A DNA stretch of 64,000 nt from the NCBI GenBank assembly GCA_965225935.1, contig CBDDCC010000018.1, positions 1-64,000 on the forward strand. Direction: 5' to 3'. Below the pieces are notes generated by a model that was not told where the DNA came from, did not search any database, and was given only the letters and a program-made list of their open reading frames with translations. The stretch is from CALJXB01 sp965225935. GTDB taxonomy: Bacteria > Pseudomonadota > Alphaproteobacteria > Kiloniellales > JAKSDN01. Numbering within the stretch: position 1 is the first letter of the stretch; the number at the start of each line of letters is the position of its first letter. Below, piece after piece: positions 17,492 to 28,346 of the stretch. Both the position numbers and the translations under genes were made by a program.

Positions 17492-18232
17492 CTACGCGTC
17501 CGTGCCGGTCGCGTCCATGCCGGGTGCTCCCGTCAGGCGCGACAGGCTCTCGCGCTGGCGGCCTCCGGCGTCGAAGTTGGCGGGGTCGAGCCAGCGCTCG
17601 AAGGCCGCCTTGAGGGCCGGCCAGTCCTGGTCGATCACCGCGTACCAGGCGGTGTCCCGATTGCGACCCTTGTAGACCGTCGCCTGGCGGAACACACCCT
17701 CGAAGCGGAAGCCCAGGCGTTCGGCCGCCCTGCGGGAGCGGGCGTTGAGGGCGTCGCACTTCCACTCGTAGCGCCGGTAGCCCAGCTCGTCGAAGGCCCG
17801 GCGCATCATGAGGAACATGGCCTCGCTCGCAGCCACGCTGTTCTGCAGGCGCGGCGCGAAGTTGATGTGACCCACCTCGATGGAGCCGGCCGGCGGGTCG
17901 ATGCGCAGGTAGCTGGCGACGCCGCGGGCCTTGCCGTCGCGCAGATCGACGATGGCATGGAAGCGCGGGTCCTCGCCGAGGCAGCTCGCTTCCATCCAGG
18001 CCCGGTAGTCCGTGAGGGTCTCGAAGGGGCCGTAGGGGAGGTAGGTCCAGATGCGGTCCTCGGCGTCCTCCCGGTTGGCCGCGTGGAGCTCGGCGGCGTG
18101 GCGCTCCGGATCGAGAGGCTCGATCCGGCAGGCCCGGCCCTCGATGGCCGTGCGCGGCGGCCGCGGCCGCGCCTGCCAATCGGGCACCGGGAAACCGATG
18201 GGCAGGCCCAGTTCGCTGATGTGGTCCGTCAT
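17492..18232 (-). CDS. GNAT-family acetyltransferase, RimJ/RimL-like
   Basis: 246 residues. ACRIEPLDPERHAAELHAA opens a RimJ/L-type domain. IEVGHINFAPRLQNSVAASEAM is the acetyl-CoA-binding region and YEWKCDALNARSRRAAERLG followed by FRFEGVFRQATVYKGRNRDT is the standard C-terminal half of the sub-family. Related proteins acetylate ribosomal protein N-termini or small molecules; this target is unknown. The gene runs toward the LysE remnant and is 16 bases from the PaiB-like gene upstream. Confidence 0.88.
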   Translation of the reverse strand: MTDHISELGLPIGFPVPDWQARPRPPRTAIEGRACRIEPLDPERHAAELHAANREDAEDRIWTYLPYGPFETLTDYRAWMEASCLGEDPRFHAIVDLRDGKARGVASYLRIDPPAGSIEVGHINFAPRLQNSVAASEAMFLMMRRAFDELGYRRYEWKCDALNARSRRAAERLGFRFEGVFRQATVYKGRNRDTAWYAVIDQDWPALKAAFERWLDPANFDAGGRQRESLSRLTGAPGMDATGTDA

Positions 18233-18248
18233 GACGCTCTGCCGCCGT

Positions 18249-18896
18249 TCAGCGCGTCGCTTCCAGCCGGGCGGCCATGCGCCGGCCGGTCTCGCGGACC
18301 GCGCTGTCCTCCGCTGAGGCCAGGGCCGCGGCGGCGCGGGCGGCCTGCTCCGGCGTGCGGTTCTGGCTCAGCTTGGCCGCGGCCTCGGTGCGGGTGACCG
18401 CGATCTCGAAGGCCTGGATGCCGCGCAGCATGCGGCTCATCAGCTTGGGCTCCAGGCTCTCGGGCGACCAGGACCGCTCGCGGCCCCTTTCCTGCTGCGC
18501 CGTCAGGCGCTCCAGCAGGGCGTGCGCCTCTCCGGGATCGTCGATCAGCCGGGGCACGCCGGTGACGTGGATCGCCAGATAGTTCCAGGTGGGCACCACC
18601 GGCGGCCCGGCCCCGTAGTCGTTGGGCGAGACGTAGGCGTGTGGCCCCTGGAACACGGCCAGCACCTCGCGTCCCGCATCCGCCGCCGCGGCGAGCTGGC
18701 GGCACTGGCCGTTGGCCCGGGCCAGGTGGCCCAGCAGGCGGCCGCCGGGGCCGGCCTCCGGCTCGTGAAGCAGGGGGATGTGGGTCGCCGCCGGCAGGCC
18801 GTCCTCTGCAGTCACCAGCAGGGCGAAAGGGTAGGCCGCCAGGATCTCCCCCACTGCCTCGGGGTCGGTGAGCGCGAAGGCCGCGGGTACGTACAT
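18249..18896 (-). CDS. FMN-binding negative transcriptional regulator, PaiB family
   Basis: 215 residues. MYVPAAFALTDPEAVGEIL, VFQGPHAYVSPNDYG and VPTWNYLAIHVTGVPRL are the diagnostic PaiB segments, and the C-terminus AKLSQNRTPEQAARAAAAL matches (PaiB: KLSQNR). PaiB-type proteins have a split-barrel flavin fold; in Bacillus the paiAB locus pairs one with an acetyltransferase. Here too it is followed, in the same direction, by a GNAT gene, so a paiAB-like pair is plausible. Confidence 0.9.
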   Translation of the reverse strand: MYVPAAFALTDPEAVGEILAAYPFALLVTAEDGLPAATHIPLLHEPEAGPGGRLLGHLARANGQCRQLAAAADAGREVLAVFQGPHAYVSPNDYGAGPPVVPTWNYLAIHVTGVPRLIDDPGEAHALLERLTAQQERGRERSWSPESLEPKLMSRMLRGIQAFEIAVTRTEAAAKLSQNRTPEQAARAAAALASAEDSAVRETGRRMAARLEATR

Positions 18897-18913
18897 GGTC
18901 CGGGTCTCACCGC

Positions 18914-19585
18914 TCAGCCGACCGAGATTTCGGCAAGGTAGTCCGGTGGTGCGATCTCCGGCGCGAGCAGCGGGTCCGCCTCGGGCCGGCCGATGACCGT
19001 GCCCACCGGCACCACTCCGGCCCAGACCGGCAGGGCGAGATCCTCCTCGTCGTCCTTGGGCGGGCCCGTGCGCACCTTGGCCGCCACCTCGTCCAGCTCC
19101 AGCGACATGACCGTGGTCGCCTTCAGCTCCTGGCGGCTGGCCGGCTTCAGCTCGTCCCAGCGCCCGGGCGTCAGGCGCTCGCTGAAGGCCTCCAGGGTCG
19201 CCAGCTTGCGCTCGGGGTCGAGGACCGGCCGCGCTTTGCCCAGGGCCATGACCGAGCGGTAGTTGATGGAGGAGTGGAAACCCGAGCGGGCCAGCACCAG
19301 GCCGTCCAGCAGGGCCACCGTGAAGCAGACCGGCACCTCGCCCGACTGGTGGCGCAGCATCTTGCTGGCCGAGGAGCCGTGCCAGTAGACCGTGCCGCCC
19401 TCGCGCCAGTAGGCCGTGGGCGTGACGTAGGGCTGGCCGTCGATCACGTAGCCGACGTGGCAGAGCAGGCCGGCGTCGAGGATCTCGTAGACGGTCTTGC
19501 GGTCGTAGTGCCCGCGCTCGTGGAGCCGCCGTATGCGGGTTCGCTCGGTGGGTGCGAAGTCGGCGTCTCGTGTCTCTATGCTCAT
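18914..19585 (-). CDS. pyridoxamine 5'-phosphate oxidase-family flavoprotein (NimA-like)
   Basis: 223 residues from ATG 19585; a longer in-frame start is not family-like. RIRRLHERGHYDRKTVYEIL, LLCHVGYVIDGQPYVTPTAY and VYWHGSSASKMLRH are typical of the split-barrel PNPOx-like family that includes NimA. FMN or haem binding is usual, but the reaction is not predictable. It is divergent from a MocR-type PLP-dependent regulator, which is likely to control it and the PaiB/GNAT genes behind it. Confidence 0.88.
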   Translation of the reverse strand: MSIETRDADFAPTERTRIRRLHERGHYDRKTVYEILDAGLLCHVGYVIDGQPYVTPTAYWREGGTVYWHGSSASKMLRHQSGEVPVCFTVALLDGLVLARSGFHSSINYRSVMALGKARPVLDPERKLATLEAFSERLTPGRWDELKPASRQELKATTVMSLELDEVAAKVRTGPPKDDEEDLALPVWAGVVPVGTVIGRPEADPLLAPEIAPPDYLAEISVG

Positions 19586-19653
19586 GGGGCCTCGCGGGTC
19601 CGGGTTGGGTATGGCACGGGCCAGCCGCACGCGGCGGCCCGAGACTGCAGGCT

Positions 19654-19711
19654 AGAACGAAATTGGTTCTCCTGTAAGCACCACTTTGTATTATCTATTA
19701 GAACCACTTTG
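19654..19711. promoter_or_regulatory. divergent regulatory region: inverted repeat plus direct repeats for the MocR-type regulator
   Basis: AGAAC at 19654-19658 is mirrored as GTTCT at 19666-19670. ACCACTTTG occurs twice in direct orientation, at 19680-19688 and 19703-19711, with starts 23 bp apart. The region is AT-rich and lies between the PNPOx-like gene and the MocR-type gene. MocR/PdxR regulators commonly bind paired direct repeats in such divergent promoters, so this is a candidate operator. Confidence 0.45.
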
Positions 19712-19729
19712 CGATCTTCCGAGGTCTCC

Positions 19730-21292
19730 ATGGGCATCACCGCGGGACACCGCCGCAGCCGCGCCGCGCTGCTCAGCCTGAGCCTGGAGCCGGGCTCGTC
19801 GGCGCCGCTGCAGCGCCAGCTCTACGGCCAGATCCGCGAGGCGGTTCTGGCGGGCCGCCTCGCGCCGGGCACGCGGCTGCCGTCCACCCGGGCGCTTGCG
19901 GTCGAGCTCGCCTGCTCGCGCAACACGGTGATCGGCGCCTTCGAGCAACTGGTGGCCGAGGGCTATCTGGTCTGCCGCAGCGGCTCCGGCAGCTTCGTCA
20001 GCGAGGTGCTGCCCGACAGCCTGTTGGCCCGAACGGCCGGCGGGCGCCGGCCGGCCTCCGGTGTAGGCGAGGGCGCCGTGGCGGAAGCGCCGTACCATGG
20101 CGAGCGCCTGACCTACGGGACCGGCGGCCCGGGCCCCTTCGCGCCGGGCGTGCCGGATCTCCGCCTCTTCCCCTTCGACGTCTGGGGCCGGCTGCTGGGG
20201 CGCATCTGGCGCCGGCCCGATCCTTCGCTGCTGCTGCCGTCCCCGCCGGCCGGGCATTTGCCCCTGCGCCAGGCCATCGCCGGCTATCTGCGCGGCGTGC
20301 GCAGCCTCGACTGCGGTTCCGAGCAGGTCTTCATCACCGCCGGCGCCCAGCCGGCCCTCGACCTGGTGGCACGGGTGCTGCTGGCGCCGGGCGACCGGGT
20401 CTGGATCGAGGAGCCGGGCTACCCCGGCCTGCGCGGCCCCCTCGGTTCCGCCGGAGCCCGCCTGGTGCCGGTCCCGATCGACGGAGAGGGGCTCTCCCTC
20501 GCCGAGGGCCGGTGGCGGGCCGCCGACGCGCGCCTGGCGGTGATGGCGCCCTCCCACCAGTATCCCAGCGGCACCACCATGAGCCTGGCCCGCCGGCTCC
20601 AGTTCCTGGCCTGGGCGCGGCAGACGGGCGCTTGGATCGTCGAGGACGACTACGACAGCGAGTACCGCTACGCCGGCCGGCCGCTCGCCGCCCTGCAGGG
20701 CCTCGAGGCCGAGCATGCCGGCCCCGGCGGCCCCAGCGGCGGCGCGGACGGGCGCGTGCTCTACATCGGCACCTTCTCCAAGGTGCTGTTCCCGGCGATC
20801 CGCCTCGGCTACCTGGTGGTGCCGCCGGACCTGGTGGGGCGCTTCGCCCGCGCCCGGGCGGCCATCGACGCCTATCCCTCGGCCATCGTCCAGCCGGCGC
20901 TGGCGGCCTTCATGGCCGAGGGGCACTTCGCCGCCCACGTGCGGCGCATGCGCACGGTCTACGCCCGGCGGCGGGACGCCCTGCTGGCGGCGGGCCGCCG
21001 GCACCTGGAGGGCCTGCTGGATCTCGCGCCCGGCGAGGCGGGTCTGCACCTGGTGGGGCGCATGACCGAGGCGCTCGCCCGGCGCATGGACGACCGGCAG
21101 GCCGAGGCCCGGGCGGAGCGGGCGGGCTTGGCGCCCCGCGCCCTCAGCCACTTCTATCTGGAGGCCCCCGAGGCGAGCTACCGGGACCGGCCGCCGCCGC
21201 TGGGCCTGCTGCTCGGCTTCGCCGCCCTGCCGGAGTATGAGATCGAGCCCGCGACAGAGCGCCTCGCCGCCGCCCTACGCGAGCCCGGCTAG
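19730..21292 (+). CDS. MocR/PdxR-type transcriptional regulator (GntR wHTH fused to class I aminotransferase fold)
   Basis: 520 residues. The N-terminal winged helix-turn-helix has APLQRQLYGQIREAVLAGRL, TRLPSTRALAVELACSRNTV and EGYLVCRSGSGSFV. The long C-terminal domain is aminotransferase-like: PLRQAIAGYLRGVRSLDC, FITAGAQPALDLVARVLLAPGD, WIVEDDYDSEYRY, and the PLP-lysine context GTFSKVLFPAIRLGY (Lys351). Start 19730 was chosen because the wHTH begins just after it. This class senses PLP or related amines, fitting the divergent PNPOx-like gene. Confidence 0.93.
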   Translation: MGITAGHRRSRAALLSLSLEPGSSAPLQRQLYGQIREAVLAGRLAPGTRLPSTRALAVELACSRNTVIGAFEQLVAEGYLVCRSGSGSFVSEVLPDSLLARTAGGRRPASGVGEGAVAEAPYHGERLTYGTGGPGPFAPGVPDLRLFPFDVWGRLLGRIWRRPDPSLLLPSPPAGHLPLRQAIAGYLRGVRSLDCGSEQVFITAGAQPALDLVARVLLAPGDRVWIEEPGYPGLRGPLGSAGARLVPVPIDGEGLSLAEGRWRAADARLAVMAPSHQYPSGTTMSLARRLQFLAWARQTGAWIVEDDYDSEYRYAGRPLAALQGLEAEHAGPGGPSGGADGRVLYIGTFSKVLFPAIRLGYLVVPPDLVGRFARARAAIDAYPSAIVQPALAAFMAEGHFAAHVRRMRTVYARRRDALLAAGRRHLEGLLDLAPGEAGLHLVGRMTEALARRMDDRQAEARAERAGLAPRALSHFYLEAPEASYRDRPPPLGLLLGFAALPEYEIEPATERLAAALREPG

Positions 21293-21350
21293 AATGGGTC
21301 GTTTATGTCACGCTCCCAGCCCGCACAAATTTGCGCGATTGGATGCCGCG

Positions 21351-23291
<1,941 letters not shown>

Positions 23292-23436
23292 GCGGTAGCG
23301 CTCCCCTCGGTCTTCTAGCGGCATTCGGGACCCGGACCGAAAGCGGCCCTCCCGATGGCCCTCAAGTCCTCTTTTTTCCGGCGGATTATTGACGGAATTC
23401 CCCCATCGAACAAGGTGCGCCCGGCCTGGAGACCGC

Positions 23437-23799
23437 TCAGGTGTCCGCGGACAGGCTCTCGCTCAGGACCACGTTGCCGGCGCCGTCGAGCGTCACCGCG
23501 ACGGGCCTGAGCGCGTCGCCGGCGCAAGGGCCGGCAACGCAGAAACCATCGGCGATCTCGAAGAGGGCGCCGTGGGTGTGGCACATGATGTGGGCGCCGT
23601 CCTCGCTCATGAAGTCGTCGGGCGCCCAGTCGAGCGGCGAGCCCGTGTGGGGGCAGCTGTTGCGGTAGGCGAAGACGCGGGGGCCCTGGCGCACCAGGAA
23701 GATCTCCAGCGGCGTCTCCTCGCTGCCCAGGTCGAAGCCCTTGGCGCCGCCGTCCTCGATCTCCTCGAGGCGGCAGAGGACCCGGCCGGCCTCGCTCAT
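23437..23799 (-). CDS. Rieske [2Fe-2S] ferredoxin-like protein
   Basis: 120 residues. The two Rieske ligand boxes are visible: SCPHTGSPLDW (Cys-Pro-His) and CHTHGALFEIADGFC (Cys-x2-His). There is no membrane segment, so it is a soluble ferredoxin of the type that serves oxygenases or acts alone. It ends 137 bases before the acs start and begins 25 bases after the EVE-domain gene, likely in one operon with it. Its partner enzyme is not identifiable. Confidence 0.85.
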   Translation of the reverse strand: MSEAGRVLCRLEEIEDGGAKGFDLGSEETPLEIFLVRQGPRVFAYRNSCPHTGSPLDWAPDDFMSEDGAHIMCHTHGALFEIADGFCVAGPCAGDALRPVAVTLDGAGNVVLSESLSADT

Positions 23800-23824
23800 C
23801 GCGGATTCGCCGCCGGGGTCCGCG

Positions 23825-24238
23825 TCACGGCTTGGTTTCGCCGAGCCCGCAGATCGCCCGCCACTCGTCCTTGCTGACGGGCATGACCGAGAGGCGCGAC
23901 TGGCGGATGAGCGCCAGGTCCTTGAGCCGCGGGTCGGTCTTGATCTCGGCCAGGCTCACCGGGCGCTTGAAGGGCCGGAGCGCCTTCACGTCCACCATGC
24001 CGAAGCGGCCGCTGGCGTCGGTCGGGTCGGGATAGTACTCCTTCACCACCTCGACGATGCCGACCACCTGCTTCTCCTTCACCGAGTGATAGAAGAAGAC
24101 CTTGTCGCCGATCTTCATGGCTTTCATGTTGTTGGCGGCCTGGTAGTTGCGCACCCCGTCCCACTCGGCCACGCCGTCCTTCACCTGGTCGTCCCAGGAC
24201 CAGTTGCCCGGTTCCGATTTCATCAGCCAGTAGGCCAT
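23825..24238 (-). CDS. EVE domain-containing protein
   Basis: 137 residues, a complete single EVE domain: YWLMKSEPGNWSWDDQV at the N-terminus, WDGVRNYQAANNMKAMKIGD, VFFYHSVKEKQVVGIVEVV, and LALIRQSRLSVMPVSKDEW. EVE domains belong to the PUA superfamily and bind modified nucleobases in DNA or RNA. The start at 24238 gives the family's standard N-terminus. In many alphaproteobacteria it lies close to gpsA and tsaD, as here. Confidence 0.92.
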   Translation of the reverse strand: MAYWLMKSEPGNWSWDDQVKDGVAEWDGVRNYQAANNMKAMKIGDKVFFYHSVKEKQVVGIVEVVKEYYPDPTDASGRFGMVDVKALRPFKRPVSLAEIKTDPRLKDLALIRQSRLSVMPVSKDEWRAICGLGETKP

Positions 24239-24423
24239 GCCCCTTCCCTCCCGGCGCCGACTGCGTTCATCGGGGATGGTTAGCCCAATCGGCCGCGCGA
24301 GGAAACAGTGCGCTGGGCCGAAAGTGTGGCTTTGCCGGGCGGACGGCTTGACAAAGCGCCTGCCGCGGGGTGCTTCTTGGGGGCGACGCCAACGTTTGAC
24401 CGTCTTGGAAAGGACCAGCCCCC

Positions 24424-25173
24424 GTGCGCCTGCAGCTCGCCACCTGGCAGGAGGTCGAGACCTACCTCGGCCGCTCGACCGCCGTCATCGTGCCCATCGG
24501 TTCGACGGAGCAGCACGGGCCCAACGGCCTGGTCGGCACCGACGCCATCTGCCCCGAGGCGGTCGCCTGGGGGCTGGGCGAGCGGCGAGAGATCCTGGTG
24601 GCGCCCACCGTCAGCGTCGGCATGGCCCAGCACCACCTGGGCTTTCCGGGCTCCATCACCCTGAAGCCCACCACCCTGATCGCCGTCATCAAGGACACGG
24701 TCAATTCGCTGGCCCGCCACGGCTTCGACCGCTTCTACTTCCTGAACGGCCACGGCGGCAACATCGCCACCGCCAATGCCGCCTTCTCAGAGGTCTACGC
24801 CGAGGCGAGCCTGGGCACGGCGGGGCGCAACCGGCCGACCCTGCGCTGCCGCCTGTGGAACTGGTGGCAGGGGCCCAAGGTGAGCGAGCTGTCCAAGAAG
24901 CTCTACGGCAAGGCCGAGGGCTCCCACGCCACCCCGGCGGAAGTGGCGCTCACCTACTACGTCTATCCCGAGGCCGTGAAGTCGGTGGAGATGAGCCCGG
25001 AGATCGCCCCCAACGGACCCATCTTCGACGCCGAGGACTACCGCCGGCGCTTTCCCGACGGGCGTATCGGCTCCAACCCGGCGCTCGCCAATTCCGAGGA
25101 TGGCGGCAAGCTCTACGAGGCGGCGATCGAGGACGCGGCCACCGATTTCGAGCGCTTCACCGGCGCCGATTGA
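24424..25173 (+). CDS. creatininase-family amidohydrolase
   Basis: 249 residues from a GTG start. VIVPIGSTEQHGPNGLVGTDA carries the metal-binding Glu/His/Asp residues of the creatininase fold, FLNGHGGNIATANAAF is the second signature, and GSHATPAEVALTYYVYPE follows. The family hydrolyses creatinine, N-formyl or lactam-type C-N bonds; the substrate here is unknown. It diverges from the EVE gene over 185 bases and is convergent with the dodecin gene. Confidence 0.9.
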   Translation: MRLQLATWQEVETYLGRSTAVIVPIGSTEQHGPNGLVGTDAICPEAVAWGLGERREILVAPTVSVGMAQHHLGFPGSITLKPTTLIAVIKDTVNSLARHGFDRFYFLNGHGGNIATANAAFSEVYAEASLGTAGRNRPTLRCRLWNWWQGPKVSELSKKLYGKAEGSHATPAEVALTYYVYPEAVKSVEMSPEIAPNGPIFDAEDYRRRFPDGRIGSNPALANSEDGGKLYEAAIEDAATDFERFTGAD

Positions 25174-25200
25174 GGGGCCGGCGGCCTGGCCCCGGCCCCG

Positions 25201-25422
25201 TCAGTCGGCCGCCGCCTGGTCCAGCGAGAAGCCGATCTTCACCACCGCCTGATAGTGGGCGACGGCGCCGTCCTCGATATGGCCGCGGACCTCGACCAGC
25301 TCGAACCAGCGCAGATTGTGGAGCGTCTCGGACGCCCGCGAGACGGCGTTCTGGATGGCGCCTTCGATCGAGTCCGGCGACGAGCCGGCGAGCTGGATGA
25401 TCTTGTAGACATGGTCGTCCAT
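25201..25422 (-). CDS. dodecin flavin-binding protein
   Basis: 73 residues. VYKIIQLAGSSPDSIEGAIQ, NAVSRASETLHNLRWFELVE and VKIGFSLDQ match the dodecin fold, including the tryptophan (RWFE) that stacks on flavin. Dodecins form dodecamers that store and buffer FMN or riboflavin. It lies 83 bases after gpsA in transcript order. Confidence 0.93.
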   Translation of the reverse strand: MDDHVYKIIQLAGSSPDSIEGAIQNAVSRASETLHNLRWFELVEVRGHIEDGAVAHYQAVVKIGFSLDQAAAD

Positions 25423-25505
25423 GAGCCTTGGCCTCCCGTTTCTTGTTGCGCGAATCTCACTGCGCGGCGGCGGCCCCCACGCTCCTGTGGGGAACGCGCC
25501 CGCGC

Positions 25506-26498
25506 TCAGGCGTGCTCGGCGCGGAACGGCCGCTCGAGCAGGCCGGCGATGGTCTCATTAATGTCGGCGCCGCGGTTCAGCACGGCGTCGACGGCGGCGC
25601 AGATCGGCATCTCCACGCCGGAGTCCGCGGCAAGCGCCATCACCGCCTCTGCGGTGAAGACGCCCTCGGCCACGTTGTGCCGCGCCGCCAGGATGTCGGC
25701 GAGCGCCTCGCCCTCGCCCAGCGCCACCCCGAGGGAGAAGTTGCGCGACTGCAGGCCGCAGCAGGTCAGCGCCAGGTCGCCCAGGCCGGAGAGGCCCATG
25801 ACGGTCTCGGTCCGCCCGCCCTTGGCTCGGCTGAGGCGGGCCACCTCGGCGAGGCCCCGGGTGATCAGCGCGGCCCGGGCGTTCTCCCCCAGGCCCCGGC
25901 CGATCACGATGCCGCAGGCGATGGCAATTACGTTCTTGACCGCGCCGCCCAGCTCGACCCCGGTCACGTCGTCCGAGAGGTAGGGCCGGAAGCAGCGGCT
26001 GCCCAGCGTCTCCACCAAGGCGACGCCGGTGGCTGGATCGGCGCAGGCGAGGGTCGCGGCGCAGGGCTGGCCGAGGGCGACCTCCCTGGCGAAGGTGGGC
26101 CCGGACAGCACCGCCAGCGGCCGGCCCGGCAGCACCTCGGCCAGCATCTCGCTCATCAGCGCGCCCGTCCCCTGCTCGATCCCCTTGCTGCAGACCACCA
26201 GGGGCCGCTCCTCGGGCACGAGCGGGTCGAGCCGCTCGGCGAGCGTCCGCAGATGCTGGGCCGGCACCACCAGCAGCAGCAGGTCTCGCTCCGCGGCCTC
26301 GGCGAGATCACTCCCGGCCCGAATGGCGGGATCGAGGGCGATGCCCGGCAGGTAGCGCGGGTTCTCGTGGCGCTCGTTGATGGTCCCGGCCAGCGCCGGA
26401 TCTCGCGCCCAGAGCAGCACTTCGCGCCCGGCCGCCCGCCCCGCCTGGGCGAGGGCCGTGCCCCAGGCGCCGCCGCCGAGCACCGCGATGCTGGTCAT
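25506..26498 (-). CDS. gpsA: glycerol-3-phosphate dehydrogenase [NAD(P)+]
   Basis: 330 residues, full length. It reduces dihydroxyacetone phosphate to sn-glycerol-3-phosphate for phospholipids. IAVLGGGAWGTALAQ is the nucleotide-binding motif; VVCSKGIEQGTGALMSEML, VLSGPTFAREVALGQP and the GLSGLGDLALTCCGLQSRN region are standard. It follows the 2OG-oxygenase and tsaD genes on the same strand. Confidence 0.97.
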   Translation of the reverse strand: MTSIAVLGGGAWGTALAQAGRAAGREVLLWARDPALAGTINERHENPRYLPGIALDPAIRAGSDLAEAAERDLLLLVVPAQHLRTLAERLDPLVPEERPLVVCSKGIEQGTGALMSEMLAEVLPGRPLAVLSGPTFAREVALGQPCAATLACADPATGVALVETLGSRCFRPYLSDDVTGVELGGAVKNVIAIACGIVIGRGLGENARAALITRGLAEVARLSRAKGGRTETVMGLSGLGDLALTCCGLQSRNFSLGVALGEGEALADILAARHNVAEGVFTAEAVMALAADSGVEMPICAAVDAVLNRGADINETIAGLLERPFRAEHA

Positions 26499-26540
26499 GG
26501 CGCGGGCACCGGGGACCTGTCGCTCGCTCGCCGCATGGGC

Positions 26541-27176
26541 TCACAGGCTCAGGTTGAAGGCGATGGAGATACGGGTCTGCTCGCCCCGGTAGGGCCGTAC
26601 GGCATGCTGCAGCCAGCTCGGGAAGAGGATCATCATGCCGCTGCGCGGCGGCAGGGTTTGGGAGGCACCCAGAGAGGCCCCGTCGGGACCGGCGAAGGTC
26701 AGCAGCGGCGCGTACATGGCCGGCGTCACGCCGCGCGGGTCCTGGACCTCGAACTCGCCGCCCAGGCTCGGGTCGGCGCCGACGCCGCCGTCGTCCACGT
26801 AGTAGCAGCCGGACCAGAAGGCGCCCGGATGGGTGTGGAACTCGTTGGCCTGGCCGCTGCGGTTGATGTTGGCCCAGCAGTTGATCTTCCAGTCCACCTT
26901 GGCCGGCCCGCCCTGGCGGTCGGCGGTCAGGCTGTCGGCCAGGCCCCGGGCGGCGCTCATCATGCGCGCGAGCGCCGGCCCGCCCCAGTCCTCCATGTCC
27001 CAGGATGATTGCCAGCCGCCCAGGTTCGAGTGCTGGGTGCCGGGCTCCTTCTGGGCGCGGGCCAGGATGAGGGGCTTGAGCTGGCGGTTGATGTCCTCGG
27101 CGTCGGGCAGCAGCGCCACCGCCACCGGCGTGGCGAAGAGCTTGAGGACGTTGACCTGGAGCCGGGGACCGCTCAC
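26541..27176 (-). CDS. putative 2-oxoglutarate/Fe(II)-dependent oxygenase
   Basis: 211 residues from a GTG overlapping the tsaD stop (GTGA). The double-stranded beta-helix shows NEFHTHPGAFWSGCYYVDD with the His ligand, and WLQHAVRPYRGEQTRISIAF with the distal His and the Arg that binds 2-oxoglutarate. LQVNVLKLFATPVAVALLPD is the typical N-terminus of the TIGR02466-type family. The substrate is unknown; relatives hydroxylate proteins or small molecules. Translation is coupled to tsaD. Confidence 0.85.
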   Translation of the reverse strand: MSGPRLQVNVLKLFATPVAVALLPDAEDINRQLKPLILARAQKEPGTQHSNLGGWQSSWDMEDWGGPALARMMSAARGLADSLTADRQGGPAKVDWKINCWANINRSGQANEFHTHPGAFWSGCYYVDDGGVGADPSLGGEFEVQDPRGVTPAMYAPLLTFAGPDGASLGASQTLPPRSGMMILFPSWLQHAVRPYRGEQTRISIAFNLSL

Positions 27177-28225
27177 GCCGCCGCCTCCCGTCCCGCCAGC
27201 TCTTCGAGCGGCCAGCGCGGCCGCGGCGCGAAATCGAGGCCGTCGACCAGTCCGAGCTGCAACCGCTCGATCCCGGCCCAGGCGATCATCGCGGCGTTGT
27301 CGGTGCAGAGTTCGGGCGGCGGCGCCACCTGGCGGCTGCCGGCCCGCTCCGCGACCGCGGCGAGGCGCGTCCGCAGGGCCAGGTTGGCGGCCACGCCACC
27401 GGCGATCACCAGGGGCCCCTCGCCGTGCTCCGACCGGAAGCGCTCGAGGGCCCGCTCGCAGCGGTCGGCCAGCACGTCGCCCACCGCCTGCTGGAAGGCG
27501 GCGGCGAGATCCGCCACGTCCTGCGGGGCCAAGTCTATATGCTCTTCCCCGGCCAGCGCCGCCGCCTTGTGGCGCACGGCGGTCTTCAGGCCGGAGAAGG
27601 AGAAGTCGCAGCCGGGGCGGCCCAGGAGCGGACGCGGCAGCTCGAAGCGGGCCGGGTCGCCGTCGCGGGCGGCGCGCTCCACCGCCGGGCCGCCGGGATA
27701 GCCGAGGCCGAGCAGGATCGCCGTCTTGTCGAAGGCCTCGCCGACCGCGTCGTCGATGGTGCCGCCGTAGCGCCGGTAGCATCCGACCCCGGTGACGGCC
27801 AGAAGCTGGCAGTGGCCGCCGGAGACCAGCAGCAGCAGGTAGGGGAAGTCCAAGTCCTCGCTCAGGCGGGCGCTCAGCGCGTGGCCTTCCAGGTGGTTCA
27901 CCGCGAGGAAGGGTGCGCCCGTCGCCGCGGCCATGGCCTTCGCCGTCATCACGCCGACGAAGACGCCGCCGATGAGGCCGGGTCCCGCGGTGGCGGCGAT
28001 GCCGTCGAGCTCAGCGCAGGCGGTCCCGGCCTCGTCCAGGGCTTGGGCGATCAGCCGGTCCAGGTGGTTCAGGTGGCTGCGCGCGGCGATCTCGGGCACG
28101 ATCCCGCCATAGGGCCGGTGCTCCTCCAGCTGGGAGAGCACCAGGTTGCTGCGGATGCTTCGCGTGTCGTCCACCACCGCTGCAGCGGTCTCGTCGCAGG
28201 AGGTCTCGATGCCCAGCACGATCAT
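27173..28225 (-). CDS. tsaD: tRNA N6-adenosine threonylcarbamoyltransferase TsaD
   Basis: 350 residues. MIVLGIETSCDETAAAVVDD is the ASKHA nucleotide-binding motif, FLAVNHLEGHALSARL holds the metal-binding His pair, and LVSGGHCQLL and VIAGGVAANLALRTRL are the remaining signatures. It transfers threonylcarbamoyl to A37 of ANN-decoding tRNAs. It diverges from hemC across 121 bases, the common alphaproteobacterial arrangement. Confidence 0.97.
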   Translation of the reverse strand: MIVLGIETSCDETAAAVVDDTRSIRSNLVLSQLEEHRPYGGIVPEIAARSHLNHLDRLIAQALDEAGTACAELDGIAATAGPGLIGGVFVGVMTAKAMAAATGAPFLAVNHLEGHALSARLSEDLDFPYLLLLVSGGHCQLLAVTGVGCYRRYGGTIDDAVGEAFDKTAILLGLGYPGGPAVERAARDGDPARFELPRPLLGRPGCDFSFSGLKTAVRHKAAALAGEEHIDLAPQDVADLAAAFQQAVGDVLADRCERALERFRSEHGEGPLVIAGGVAANLALRTRLAAVAERAGSRQVAPPPELCTDNAAMIAWAGIERLQLGLVDGLDFAPRPRWPLEELAGREAAA

Positions 28226-28346
28226 GCCGGCAAACTAACTCCAAGCACGGCGCGGCGCCAGGGAGCAACGGGCCCGATGCGTTTCTGCTCTGGATATGAG
28301 GCGCCGCACCCTTTTCCCGGCGCGCGCCGCGGCCTAAACAGGTGTC

